A stretch of 9,799 nt of DNA from Moraxellaceae bacterium (GCA_002401525.1 NVTH01000068.1:6348-16146); one strand, 5' to 3'; shown: positions 1 to 7,137, counted from the first letter of the stretch. Notes: a model not told the origin generated them from the letters alone. A program made the numbers and translations.

Positions 1-574
1 GGAAATTCGATTGCCCATTAATAATCAGCAACTTCAATTCCTCGATATCCCCAGCAAACCCTATCCGCCAAATCAACAATCATCTCAACAACCACCTCAG
101 CCTTCTATAGATAACCATTACCCACAAGTGACTTTTAGATCTTCCTCTTCCCCTTCACTGCAATGGCATGGTGAAATAATTCGTGCGGAGGGCTCCATCG
201 ACATTAAGAGCAGGCAGCTTTTTGTAATCGCCGAGATTAGCCAATTTAATAAGTTGAACGATAGTTCGAACCCTTTTTCAGCACTAAAAATAGGCCAATT
301 CATTGCCGCCGAAATTCAAGGCAAAGTGCTGCCGAATGTATTCGTTATTCCTCGCGAAAACCTCTACAAAGGCAACAGCATCTGGATTGTTAAAGACGAC
401 AAATTAACCACTCAAAAAGTTCAACCGCTGTGGAAAGATGATGACATTGTCCTGGTGCGAGGCGACCTATCGGAAAATGGCCTATCAGAAAACCAGCAAT
501 TGGTGACCACTCCTTTACTTTCCGCTGTAAGCGGCCGGCATGTAGTCATTGTAAACTCAGAAAATGAACGCTAA
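1..574 (+). CDS. RND efflux periplasmic adaptor subunit (membrane fusion protein), C-terminal part, 5' truncated by window edge
   Basis: The reading frame is open from base 2 (Glu-Ile-Arg-Leu-Pro-Ile) to the TAA at 572-574, so the gene begins upstream of the window. A TTG at 11 is probably internal and not the start. The visible part matches the beta-barrel and membrane-proximal domains of HlyD/AcrA-type adaptors: a W-x-G-x-I-x-R-x-EG-x-ID segment, then K-x-GQF-x-x-AEI-x-G, V-x-V-IPRENLY-x-G, and a final strand pattern ending in G-R-H-V-V-I-V. These proteins are lipoproteins or anchored periplasmic proteins that join an inner-membrane RND pump to a TolC-like channel. Near the start of the visible part there is a low-complexity Pro/Gln/Ser stretch (about bases 70-115), which looks like a linker or loop insertion. 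The permease gene follows after 29 bp, which supports a pump operon. The substrate is unknown. Confidence 0.88.
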   Translation, partial: EIRLPINNQQLQFLDIPSKPYPPNQQSSQQPPQPSIDNHYPQVTFRSSSSPSLQWHGEIIRAEGSIDIKSRQLFVIAEISQFNKLNDSSNPFSALKIGQFIAAEIQGKVLPNVFVIPRENLYKGNSIWIVKDDKLTTQKVQPLWKDDDIVLVRGDLSENGLSENQQLVTTPLLSAVSGRHVVIVNSENER

Positions 575-603
575 CGTTGAAGACGGCTCCATCGGAATAA
601 TTC

Positions 604-3600
604 ATGCATAAAGCAATCAATTGGTTCGCACGCAACTCGGTGGCCGCCAATCTTCTCATGCTCGTCATCGTTGCGTTGGGCAGTCATGCAATTCTATTTC
701 GTACACCGTTGGAAGTCTTTCCCAATATTCAGCTTAATGTCGTTAATGTCAACGTCACCTTACGGGGTGCGACGCCTACCGACATCGAAAAAAGCATCAC
801 CATCCGCATTGAGGAAGCGATTCAAAATTTAGAAGGCATTGAACAAATTGTTTCCAACTCCCGTGAAGGCAGTGCCAACATACGCGTGGAAGTCAAATCC
901 GGCTACGACGAAAGAATATTAATGGACGACATTAAAGTCCGCGTTGACGCCATCAACACCCTGCCCGATCGAGCCGAAAAACCCATTGTCCGCCTTGCCG
1001 ATCACACCCGAGAAGTCATCAGCGTAGCGGTCATCGCCGACATTAGCGAAACCGAACTTCGAATTATTTCCGAACAAATTCGCGACGAGCTATTGCGTTT
1101 TGAAAGCCTGACTCGTGTCAACCTAGACGCAGCAAGACCGTATGAAATAAGCATTGAAGTCCCCGAACCCATTCTCCGCGAATATGATCTAACCCTCGCA
1201 GATATCGCCAATGCAGTTCGACTTAGCTCTCTTGATTTATCCGCCGGCAGTATCAAAGCTCGCAGCGGGGAAGTATTAATTCGAAGCGTGGGTCAGGCCT
1301 ATAACCAACAAGAGTTTGGCGACATTACCATTCGCACTCTGGCCGACGGCGCACGACTTAAGCTGGAAGATATTGCCATCATCCATGATGGATTCGAAGA
1401 AGAACTTATTGAAACTCGTTTTAACGGTAAAAATGCTCTACTCGTGGAAATACATCGAGTCGGCGAACAAAGCGCCATTGAAGTGGCCGAGACTGTCAAA
1501 ACCTACATTAAAGAAGCCAATACTCGAATGCCCGATGGCATTACTTTAACCTACTGGAGAGATCACTCGAAAGTAGTGCATCAACGCCTAGACACGTTAA
1601 CCACCAGCGCAATCCAAGGCGGTTTATTAGTCTTACTATTACTGACGTTATTTCTCCGCCCGGCAGTCGCGTTCTGGGTTTGCGTGGGCATTCCCATCAG
1701 TTTTTTCGGCGGCATGATTATGATGCCATTGATGGGGGTGACTATTAATGTGATTTCTCTGTTTGCCTTTATCTTAGTGCTCGGCATAGTCGTTGACGAT
1801 GCCATTGTCACTGGCGAAAATATTTATCGCAAAAGAAAGCAATTCAATGACCCACTCGAAGCCGCCATTATCGGCGCTCAAGAAGTTTCTATCCCAGTGA
1901 CTTTTGGCATACTCACCACCGTCGCCGCCTTCATACCATTACTTTTTATCGACGGTGTTCGGGGGCAAATCTTTGCCAATATCCCCATGGTGGTTATTCC
2001 TGTGTTACTTTTTTCTCTAGTGGAATCAAAACTTATACTGCCAGCCCACCTTAGGCACCTCAATTACAGCACTGATTTAGAGAGCTCCTCACGCACCTCT
2101 AAAAACCCCCTGTTTCGCCTGCAAGAAAAAATTGCCGACGGCTTCGAAACAGCCATTTTAAAATATTACCGACCTACGCTTGAATTTTGCTTAAGTAATC
2201 GTTTATTAGTCATTGCCGCCTTTACAGGCATTATCATCGTCGTAGGCTCTGTGGTCTTTAGCGGTTGGACCAAGTTCGTATTTTTCCCTCGCGTACAAAG
2301 CGAAGTGGTGCGCGCACAATTGACCATGCCCACAGGCAGTCCATTTGAAATCACTCGCAAACAAATTGCCAAAATTGAAGCCGCCGCCTACCGACTAAAA
2401 GAAGAGTATCGTGACCCAGACAGTGGGGTTAGCTTGATCAAAAACATTCTCTCCACCACCGGATCTTCAGGAGGGCTCGGCGGAGGCAAGCCAGAACATG
2501 GGCGTGTTTTAATTGAACTCATCTCACCAGAAGAAAGAGTAGTTGATATTTCTAGTACTGCTTTAGCAAAACAGTGGAGGCAAGAAATTGGCGAAATTCC
2601 CGGCGCAGAAAGCCTGCTATTTCGATCAGAACTAGCCCGTGGCGGAGACCCGATTGACATCCAGCTATCAGGTAATAATTTAGAATTGCTGCAAACACTT
2701 GCTTACAGTATTAAAGAAAAACTAAGCAACTACCCCAATGTATTTGACATTAGTGACTCTTTTTCAGAAGGCAAAGAAGAATTTCGACTTCACATCAAAC
2801 CCGAAGCAGAAACCCTAGGAATCACTCTCTCAGATCTGGCGAGCCAAGTACGACAAGCCTTTTTTGGTTTCGAAGTGCAACGCATACAAAGAGGCCGAGA
2901 TGAAGTTCGAGTCATGGTGCGTTACCCAGAAGAACGACGAAGGTCGTTGCAAACACTCAACGATATGATTATTCGCAGTCCCAGCGGCGTCGAAGTGCCC
3001 TTTTCCGAAGTCGTGGAATTAGTGCCGGACCAAAGTCCCACCGTCATTAAACGCATTGATAGAAACCGCTTGATCAGCGTCACCGCAGACATCGACAAAG
3101 AAAAAGCCAATCTAAGCGCCATCAAAATAGAATTGGAAGAGTTTTTAGCGGAGTTAATGGCCCCCTACCCGGAAATCACCTTCTCTTTCGAGGGCGAAGC
3201 GAAGGAACAACGAAAATCCTTCGGCAGCCTCATTGCGGGATTCGGGTTTGTTTTTTTTATTATCTATTGCCTATTGGCTATCCCCTTTAAATCCTATTCG
3301 CAACCCTTTGTAGTCTTGTCGGTATTTCCGTTCGGTGTGGTGGGCGCCGTTATCGGGCACTGGATCATGGGAAAAAATCTATCCATTATGAGTTTTATGG
3401 GCATACTGGCACTGACTGGAGTGGTGGTGAACGACAGCTTAGTATTGGTGGACTATATCAATAAACGCAGGGCCGAGGGCTTTCCACTTTTCGACGCCAT
3501 TAGAACGGCTGGAGTGGACCGTTTCCGCCCTGTCATCCTCACCTCTCTGACCACGTTCGCAGGACTGACTCCCTTATTGCTGGACAAAAGCACGCAAGCG

Positions 3601-3783
3601 CAATTTTTAATTCCGATGGCAATCTCTCTGGGATTTGGCGTTTTATTTGCCACTAGCATCACCCTCATACTCGTCCCCATCAATTATTTAATTCTTGAAT
3701 CGACGAAAATATGGATTTCGCAAACTTATGAAAAGCTCAAGGCCGGTTCTCGAAATCAAGACATAGGGGAAGAGAGCAGATAA
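604..3783 (+). CDS. RND family efflux transporter, inner-membrane permease subunit
   Basis: This 1059-residue protein has the usual length for an AcrB-type (COG0841) proton-driven pump. One transmembrane helix lies at about residues 12-32 and is followed by a large periplasmic porter domain. Helices 2-6 span about 336-480, helix 7 about 533-553, then comes the second periplasmic domain, and helices 8-12 span about 876-1035. This is the classic duplicated 2x6 TM plan. The proton-relay pair is present as D398-D399 in GIVVDDAIV (AcrB D407/D408). In the TM10 motif GVVVNDSLVLVDY, N943 sits where AcrB has K940, so the relay differs from AcrB. The start ATG has only a weak Shine-Dalgarno (cgga about 8 nt upstream). 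It matches the typical N terminus of this group, in which an amphipathic helix is followed by NSVAANLLML. The gene is very likely co-transcribed with the adaptor gene. The outer-membrane channel is not in the window, so a shared TolC-type protein or an upstream gene may serve. The exported substrate cannot be inferred. Confidence 0.93.
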   Translation: MHKAINWFARNSVAANLLMLVIVALGSHAILFRTPLEVFPNIQLNVVNVNVTLRGATPTDIEKSITIRIEEAIQNLEGIEQIVSNSREGSANIRVEVKSGYDERILMDDIKVRVDAINTLPDRAEKPIVRLADHTREVISVAVIADISETELRIISEQIRDELLRFESLTRVNLDAARPYEISIEVPEPILREYDLTLADIANAVRLSSLDLSAGSIKARSGEVLIRSVGQAYNQQEFGDITIRTLADGARLKLEDIAIIHDGFEEELIETRFNGKNALLVEIHRVGEQSAIEVAETVKTYIKEANTRMPDGITLTYWRDHSKVVHQRLDTLTTSAIQGGLLVLLLLTLFLRPAVAFWVCVGIPISFFGGMIMMPLMGVTINVISLFAFILVLGIVVDDAIVTGENIYRKRKQFNDPLEAAIIGAQEVSIPVTFGILTTVAAFIPLLFIDGVRGQIFANIPMVVIPVLLFSLVESKLILPAHLRHLNYSTDLESSSRTSKNPLFRLQEKIADGFETAILKYYRPTLEFCLSNRLLVIAAFTGIIIVVGSVVFSGWTKFVFFPRVQSEVVRAQLTMPTGSPFEITRKQIAKIEAAAYRLKEEYRDPDSGVSLIKNILSTTGSSGGLGGGKPEHGRVLIELISPEERVVDISSTALAKQWRQEIGEIPGAESLLFRSELARGGDPIDIQLSGNNLELLQTLAYSIKEKLSNYPNVFDISDSFSEGKEEFRLHIKPEAETLGITLSDLASQVRQAFFGFEVQRIQRGRDEVRVMVRYPEERRRSLQTLNDMIIRSPSGVEVPFSEVVELVPDQSPTVIKRIDRNRLISVTADIDKEKANLSAIKIELEEFLAELMAPYPEITFSFEGEAKEQRKSFGSLIAGFGFVFFIIYCLLAIPFKSYSQPFVVLSVFPFGVVGAVIGHWIMGKNLSIMSFMGILALTGVVVNDSLVLVDYINKRRAEGFPLFDAIRTAGVDRFRPVILTSLTTFAGLTPLLLDKSTQAQFLIPMAISLGFGVLFATSITLILVPINYLILESTKIWISQTYEKLKAGSRNQDIGEESR

Positions 3784-3812
3784 AGACAGTACTAAAAAGT
3801 TTAGGGTATTCT

Positions 3813-3834
3813 CGTCACCCCTCGTCATTCCCGC
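3813..3834 (+). repeat. Decayed partial direct copies of the CGTCATTCCCGC repeat head
   Basis: Just before the full repeat at 3842 there is a 12-base perfect copy of its head (CGTCATTCCCGC, 3823-3834). Before that is a shorter imperfect copy (CGTCACCC, 3813-3820). Both point the same way as the full copy. They look like truncated or slipped remnants of the same repeat family. Confidence 0.6.
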
Positions 3835-3841
3835 TACACCC

Positions 3842-3869
3842 CGTCATTCCCGCGAAGGCGGGAATCCAT
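3842..3869 (+). repeat. 28-bp hairpin-forming repeat, left copy
   Basis: This copy is the exact reverse complement of 3959-3986 over all 28 bases, and identity stops at both ends. The core is a perfect 8-bp stem, ATTCCCGC/GCGGGAAT, with a GAAG loop (3846-3865). From memory, similar GTCATTCCCGC...GCGGGAATCC repeats occur between genes in many proteobacteria. That family assignment was not checked by a search. Confidence 0.85.
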
Positions 3870-3876
3870 TTTGTTT
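3846..3876 (+). terminator. Possible rho-independent terminator of the efflux operon, built from the left repeat copy
   Basis: A perfect 8-bp GC-rich stem with a 4-base loop (3846-3865) is followed by CCATTTTGTTT. It lies 63 bp after the permease stop codon. The T-rich tail is separated from the stem by three bases, so termination is plausible but not ideal. The same sequence is also one arm of the inverted repeat pair. Confidence 0.45.
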
Positions 3877-3958
3877 AGGCTGTAATCCTAAAGCACCATC
3901 CGGCTTTATTTTAGAAAACGTTATTAGTCGCGCGCTGAAAATTTGCGCTCTGAAAGCT

Positions 3959-3986
3959 ATGGATTCCCGCCTTCGCGGGAATGACG
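3959..3986 (-). repeat. 28-bp hairpin-forming repeat, right (inverted) copy
   Basis: This is the perfect inverted copy of 3842-3869, with its own hairpin (3963-3982, CTTC loop on the + strand). Read on the - strand it lies 28 bp beyond the response regulator stop. No T tract follows there, so it is a weaker terminator candidate for the - strand genes. It could still stabilise the transcript 3' end. Confidence 0.85.
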
Positions 3987-4014
3987 AAGTATGCAGAAAC
4001 CGAGACCAAGCGCT

Positions 4015-5142
4015 TCAACCAATAAATTTAAGCCCGTCTAAATTAGAAATTAATGTTCCAAAACGCTCCTCAATATTTTCTTTCAGATGCGTATTCCCTT
4101 TAATTTCTCTAATAAATTCGTCGAGGTAATCCATTAACTCATCTTCTTGCTCGGATTCCAAAGACAAGCCCAGCAATATATTTTCAAACCGATCCTTAAA
4201 GCCAACGATCTTTTCCTTCACGGCCATATCATATTCATGAAAGTCATCTAGCACTTTTGCCAAACTGTCTCTCGCATCCCGAATAGTATCAGACAGGCCT
4301 AATTCTCGTTCTTCCTCAATCTGAATTTCCAATCCCAATGACTTAATCCGCGCATCGGCCGCATTCAACATGATGGTTAGATTATCCTTGATGCGCCCGT
4401 AATGTGGGTCACTGGCAATAGGCATGCCTCGAAGCAACACCGATATAGAAGGGTTATTGACTATTAGTTTATTATTACTTTCAACAAAGCGGCCCTTATC
4501 TCCGCTCTTTTCTAACAAAAATGATTCTACCGAATCATTCGCACATCTAAAATTTAACGACCCACGATGGCCCCTAATCTGAATCACTGGATTCACCCGG
4601 TACGCTTCACAGGACTGAATCAATGAAATCCCCAAATCATCGTAGCTAGTACAAAGCCCAACGTTTTCCATAAAGCGAATAATAACGCCCAATTCTCCCG
4701 CGCTTTCTAGCGCCGATTGAGCCACTCCGGTGGCCAGATCTTTCTGTTCAAGGAGCTGGAAATAAATTTTTTTATTTTCAATTTGAATTTTTAATTTGGC
4801 ATCTATTTCGATTGGACAATACGGCTTACCGATAAAATCATCAGCCCCCAACTCATAGGCACTAATGGTATCGTGTAGAGAGGTTAGAGTAGACAAAAAG
4901 ATCAAATAAACAGAGTCGTTTAATTCCCTCACCAACTCACACGTAGCCCGCAAATCTAAATCTTTCATAATCGGATCTAGAATAACCACATCAGGAATCA
5001 TATCTCTGATTCGTTGTTCACAGAGCCCTGCAACATCTGAAAATTCGACAGTATAACGATCTTCAAGCATGCCTTGAAGAATAGTAATATCATTCTCATC
5101 AGAATCAATTATTAATATTTTGCTGTCATATTCATAGGTCAT
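4015..5142 (-). CDS. Response regulator with N-terminal receiver domain and unassigned (GAF-like?) output region
   Basis: This 375-residue cytoplasmic protein has a CheY-like receiver domain at about residues 7-125. D56 (VVILDPIM) is the phospho-acceptor, S84 takes the Ser/Thr switch position and K106 is in GKPY. The acidic cluster reads D13-S14-D15 instead of the usual adjacent pair. No HTH, GGDEF, EAL, HD-GYP or methylesterase motif follows. Residues about 131-265 include an AGELGVIIRFME helix and a later VLLRGMP...GRIKDNL segment; the length and pattern suggest a GAF-like fold, but this is tentative. Residues about 270-375 are rich in charged residues and probably helical or coiled coil, suggesting protein-protein signalling. 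The ATG at 5142 is the only in-frame start: the in-frame ATG 21 bp upstream is separated from it by a TGA. No Shine-Dalgarno sits at normal spacing. The gene follows the EAL-HDOD gene by 66 bp on the same strand, so an operon is likely. No kinase is visible. Confidence 0.85.
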   Translation of the reverse strand: MTYEYDSKILIIDSDENDITILQGMLEDRYTVEFSDVAGLCEQRIRDMIPDVVILDPIMKDLDLRATCELVRELNDSVYLIFLSTLTSLHDTISAYELGADDFIGKPYCPIEIDAKLKIQIENKKIYFQLLEQKDLATGVAQSALESAGELGVIIRFMENVGLCTSYDDLGISLIQSCEAYRVNPVIQIRGHRGSLNFRCANDSVESFLLEKSGDKGRFVESNNKLIVNNPSISVLLRGMPIASDPHYGRIKDNLTIMLNAADARIKSLGLEIQIEEERELGLSDTIRDARDSLAKVLDDFHEYDMAVKEKIVGFKDRFENILLGLSLESEQEDELMDYLDEFIREIKGNTHLKENIEERFGTLISNLDGLKFIG

Positions 5143-5170
5143 AGGTCATAGGTCATAGGTCATAGATCAT
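5133..5170 (-). repeat. Heptanucleotide tandem repeat (ACCTATG on the - strand) containing the response regulator start codon
   Basis: On the + strand the array is CATAGGT x4, then one CATAGAT, then CAT, about 5.4 units. On the - strand each unit carries an ATG. ATGs begin at 5170, 5163, 5156, 5149, 5142 and 5135. Because 7 is not a multiple of 3 they fall in all three frames. Those lying upstream of 5142 read Met, four more codons and then TGA inside the array. Only the ATG at 5142 escapes into the long reading frame. The array thus occupies the translation initiation region of the response regulator. Confidence 0.95.
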
Positions 5171-5208
5171 AAAATTCAGTCTGAGCCGAAACAATCGAAC
5201 TTTCCTTA

Positions 5209-6411
5209 TTAACTAATCCTTTCATAAACCACCTCGGCCCACTTAAGACTGCTTATGTAGGCTTCATTCACCACACTCTCTGGCAGATCAAGCATCCCCT
5301 GAGGCAGCTCCTTACCTTGCTCAAAATCAATGACCGCGTGAAGAATAACGCCCATCTCGTTGTCTTGCTCAACCAGTGCTTTAACTAAACGTTCCGACAA
5401 ATTCATTTGATCAAATATTTTCTCAAAACTCATGCTCAGCAAGGTTTCTAAATGTGAAAAAAGCCCCACAGTAAAAAAAGCATCGGGGTCAAGCTTATTT
5501 AGACTGATGGCAATATTTTTACACATGTTACCGCGAAATACCGACGAAAAAATAAGCACGTCGGGCGCATCTTCAAAATTAGACATAGTCAAAATCGTAA
5601 TCCAGCGCCTAATTTCCACCAACCCAAGAGCAACCAAGGCTTCTTGTAATGAATCAATTCGATTGGCCCGCGAATAAAAGGGCGAATTAACCAACTTTAA
5701 TAATTTGAAACTTAAACGCGCGTCCTGTTTTATCAAATTGCGAATGGCGTTATAACAAGGTTCTTTTCGATTTAATTCGCCCAACAATTTAATGGTAATA
5801 TGCTTTGATTGTGGAATAGATTTTTTTAAGGAAAAAGTGGGTTCTGCGTAAAAATAGCCTTGGAAATAATCGAATCCTAACGACTTGTAATAATTAAATT
5901 CCTTTAAGGTTTCCACTTTTTCAGCAAGCAACTTTCCGGAATAATTCTTTAGTAACCCCAACTCTCTTGACACGCCCTCAGAACCTAAATCGAGCACATC
6001 CAATTTTATTATATCCGCCAGCTCCACCAAAGGTTGCCAACTTGCTGAATAATGAAAATCATCCAGCGATATTAAATAACCTTGCTTTGCCTTTCCCGTC
6101 ACCAATCTAACGAGTTCGTCATCCACCACCTCAGTCTCAAGTATTTCTAGACCAAAACAACCACAGGTGCGACTGGGCAATAGTTCTGAATTAAGTAGCT
6201 CTCTAGACACATTAAGGAATGCGGGGCGATCACCAATCATGGCGCCGTAATCAAACTCTAAAAATGCTGACTCCATGACTTTTGCCGAAGCCACTTTATT
6301 GTCGCCAATCAATCCTGCGCTATTACTAAGGCTATCTCGAAACAAGAGTTCGTAGCCATAGACTGACAACTTCGGCGTGAGAATTTCCTGTCGAGATAGA
6401 AATACATTCAT
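5209..6411 (-). CDS. EAL-HDOD domain signalling protein (YuxH/CdgJ-like architecture)
   Basis: This 400-residue protein has no signal peptide or membrane helix. Residues about 1-200 form a divergent EAL domain. YELLFR (20-25) stands in place of EALLR, with FLNVS (N67), E89 in GLEILE, D117-D118 in LDDF, K136 in IIKLD, E164 and FQGYFY (Q184). The active loop after DDF reads HYSAS rather than GTGYS, and EGVE reads EKVE, so cyclic-di-GMP hydrolysis is doubtful. Residues about 200-400 form an HDOD domain: IKQDARLSFKLLKLVNSPF, then ALVALGLVEIRRWI. HDOD modules lack the HD hydrolase metal site and act in signalling. Proteins of this build affect motility, biofilm or c-di-GMP control in other bacteria. 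The ATG at 6411 gives the canonical N terminus (MNVFLSRQEI). The Shine-Dalgarno is weak (GTGAG). A response regulator follows 66 bp downstream, suggesting a partner. The binding ligand is unknown. Confidence 0.88.
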   Translation of the reverse strand: MNVFLSRQEILTPKLSVYGYELLFRDSLSNSAGLIGDNKVASAKVMESAFLEFDYGAMIGDRPAFLNVSRELLNSELLPSRTCGCFGLEILETEVVDDELVRLVTGKAKQGYLISLDDFHYSASWQPLVELADIIKLDVLDLGSEGVSRELGLLKNYSGKLLAEKVETLKEFNYYKSLGFDYFQGYFYAEPTFSLKKSIPQSKHITIKLLGELNRKEPCYNAIRNLIKQDARLSFKLLKLVNSPFYSRANRIDSLQEALVALGLVEIRRWITILTMSNFEDAPDVLIFSSVFRGNMCKNIAISLNKLDPDAFFTVGLFSHLETLLSMSFEKIFDQMNLSERLVKALVEQDNEMGVILHAVIDFEQGKELPQGMLDLPESVVNEAYISSLKWAEVVYERIS

Positions 6412-6748
6412 ATAAAACTACTCACAACAAACAGATCAGATCTAAAGAACCAGACCAAAACCCAAATATTAAACTACGAATCCGAGCGAACCCACCCTCT
6501 AAAAAACGGCAGCGCTTGTATTAATACTAGACGAATCCATTGGGAAATAACATTCGAATTCCAGGACGTGGTGTCGGAATTCGGCGGGTCAACCTAAGTA
6601 TTTTGGAATCTATCGCCGTTCGCTAATCCCGCCCTGAATAACATTTAGATAAACCACCATTTACTATACAATGCATGCACTTACTAAAGCGTGTATTTAC
6701 TAACAGCTGATACTCAGCAATCGGCTATCACCCAAAAAAGGAAAGGCT
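6412..6748. other. Divergent intergenic region, 337 bp
   Basis: This region separates the - strand EAL-HDOD/response regulator unit from the + strand monooxygenase gene, so promoters for both should lie here. I found no convincing -35/-10 pair for either. The best + strand -10 candidate is TATACA at 6665-6670, without a recognisable -35. Small dyads are present: GTATTAATAC at 6518-6527, TGCATGCA at 6672-6679, and a 5-bp hairpin GCTGA-TAC-TCAGC at 6706-6718 in the likely leader of the monooxygenase gene. No Fur-box-like sequence was seen. Confidence 0.6.
6555..6583. repeat. 8-bp inverted repeat CGAATTCC / GGAATTCG
   Basis: Perfect arms at 6555-6562 and 6576-6583 are separated by 13 bases. The arm-centre spacing is 21 bp, about two helical turns, so the site could bind a dimeric regulator. 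It lies in the divergent promoter region. A chance dyad cannot be excluded. Confidence 0.35.
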
Positions 6749-7051
6749 ATGTTTATCGCGATGAACCGATTTAATATCAAACTAGGCAACGAAGAAGAAT
6801 TCGAAGCTATTTGGAAAAACAGGGAAACCTTCCTAGAAGGTGTCGCTGGATTTAAAGAATTCCAACTGCTTAAAGGATCCAGTTATAAAGAGCACACGCT
6901 GTACGCAAGTCATAGTCTTTGGGAATCCCGCAAAGCCTTCGAAGAATGGACTCATTCAGAAGCATTTCGAAAAGCCCACATGGGCGCAGGCTCAAGCAAA
7001 GACCTCTACCAAGGTCCGCCTCAATTGGAATTATTTGAAGCGGTAGTTTGA
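6749..7051 (+). CDS. IsdG/HmoA-like antibiotic-biosynthesis-monooxygenase (ABM) family protein, probable heme-degrading monooxygenase
   Basis: This 100-residue single-domain ABM protein (dimeric alpha+beta ferredoxin-like barrel in the family) begins with MFIAMNRF. It carries the three residues that define IsdG-type heme degraders: N6, W67 and H77. The spacing W58-(8)-W67-(9)-H77 matches that of staphylococcal IsdG as I recall it. Such enzymes cleave heme with O2 and reductant, releasing iron. In Gram-negatives the physiological role is less settled, so heme turnover is an inference from the triad. The ATG at 6749 is preceded by AGGAAAGG (6739-6746). A second ATG four codons later is poorly spaced from it, and the longer form matches the usual N terminus of the family. 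The gene appears monocistronic: a hairpin lies 55 bp after its stop and a new promoter follows. Confidence 0.82.
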   Translation: MFIAMNRFNIKLGNEEEFEAIWKNRETFLEGVAGFKEFQLLKGSSYKEHTLYASHSLWESRKAFEEWTHSEAFRKAHMGAGSSKDLYQGPPQLELFEAVV

Positions 7052-7106
7052 GCAATTGTTAATTAAGAAATAAACATCATACTCCAACTCCCTTCTCGCT
7101 TTACTT

Positions 7107-7132
7107 CCTCTAGCGTCACCTCCCGCTAGAGG
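7107..7132 (+). terminator. Stem-loop after the monooxygenase gene, possible terminator or operator
   Basis: A perfect 9-bp stem CCTCTAGCG/CGCTAGAGG (7107-7115 and 7124-7132) has an 8-base loop. No T tract follows (ACATATTGTC), so it is not a standard intrinsic terminator. It ends five bases before the -35 element of the next promoter, so it could instead be a regulator site. Confidence 0.45.
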
Positions 7133-7137
7133 ACATA

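Larger units (their letters stand above)
3842..3986. mobile_element. Candidate MITE-like or REP-pair (BIME-like) element between convergent genes
   Basis: Two perfect 28-bp inverted arms (3842-3869 and 3959-3986) enclose 89 bp with no coding potential. The structure fits either a small non-autonomous inverted-repeat element or a pair of REP-like palindromes in opposite orientation. I see no clear target-site duplication at the outer borders, so mobility is not shown. Its position between two convergent transcription units is typical of such extragenic palindromes. Confidence 0.4.

Noticed and set aside
11..13. TTG at 11 as the start of the adaptor gene
   Set aside because: The frame is open to the window edge and the protein from here lacks the N-terminal and hairpin domains, so the gene is truncated by the window rather than starting here.
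118..3683. Several 60-90 codon open frames on the - strand and one on the + strand (1316-1549) inside the adaptor and permease genes
   Set aside because: They lie wholly within the two strongly supported genes, have no ribosome-binding sites of note and show no recognisable protein pattern; they are shadow frames.
3813..3986. CRISPR array
   Set aside because: There are only two full copies, in inverted orientation, with one 89-bp spacer and no cas genes.
5133..5170. Heptamer repeat as a classic frame-shifting contingency locus switching the response regulator on and off
   Set aside because: The true start is always the second-last ATG of the array and upstream frames are closed by TGA, so copy-number change would not put the gene out of frame. 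Any effect would be on initiation, not on reading frame.
5432..5677. An 81-codon + strand open frame inside the EAL-HDOD gene
   Set aside because: It is antisense to the HDOD domain, with no independent evidence of coding.
6642..6670. Promoter for the monooxygenase gene (TATACA at 6665 with an upstream hexamer)
   Set aside because: The hexamers at 16-18 bp spacing (for example CATTTA) do not resemble a -35 element, so it is only mentioned in the intergenic entry.
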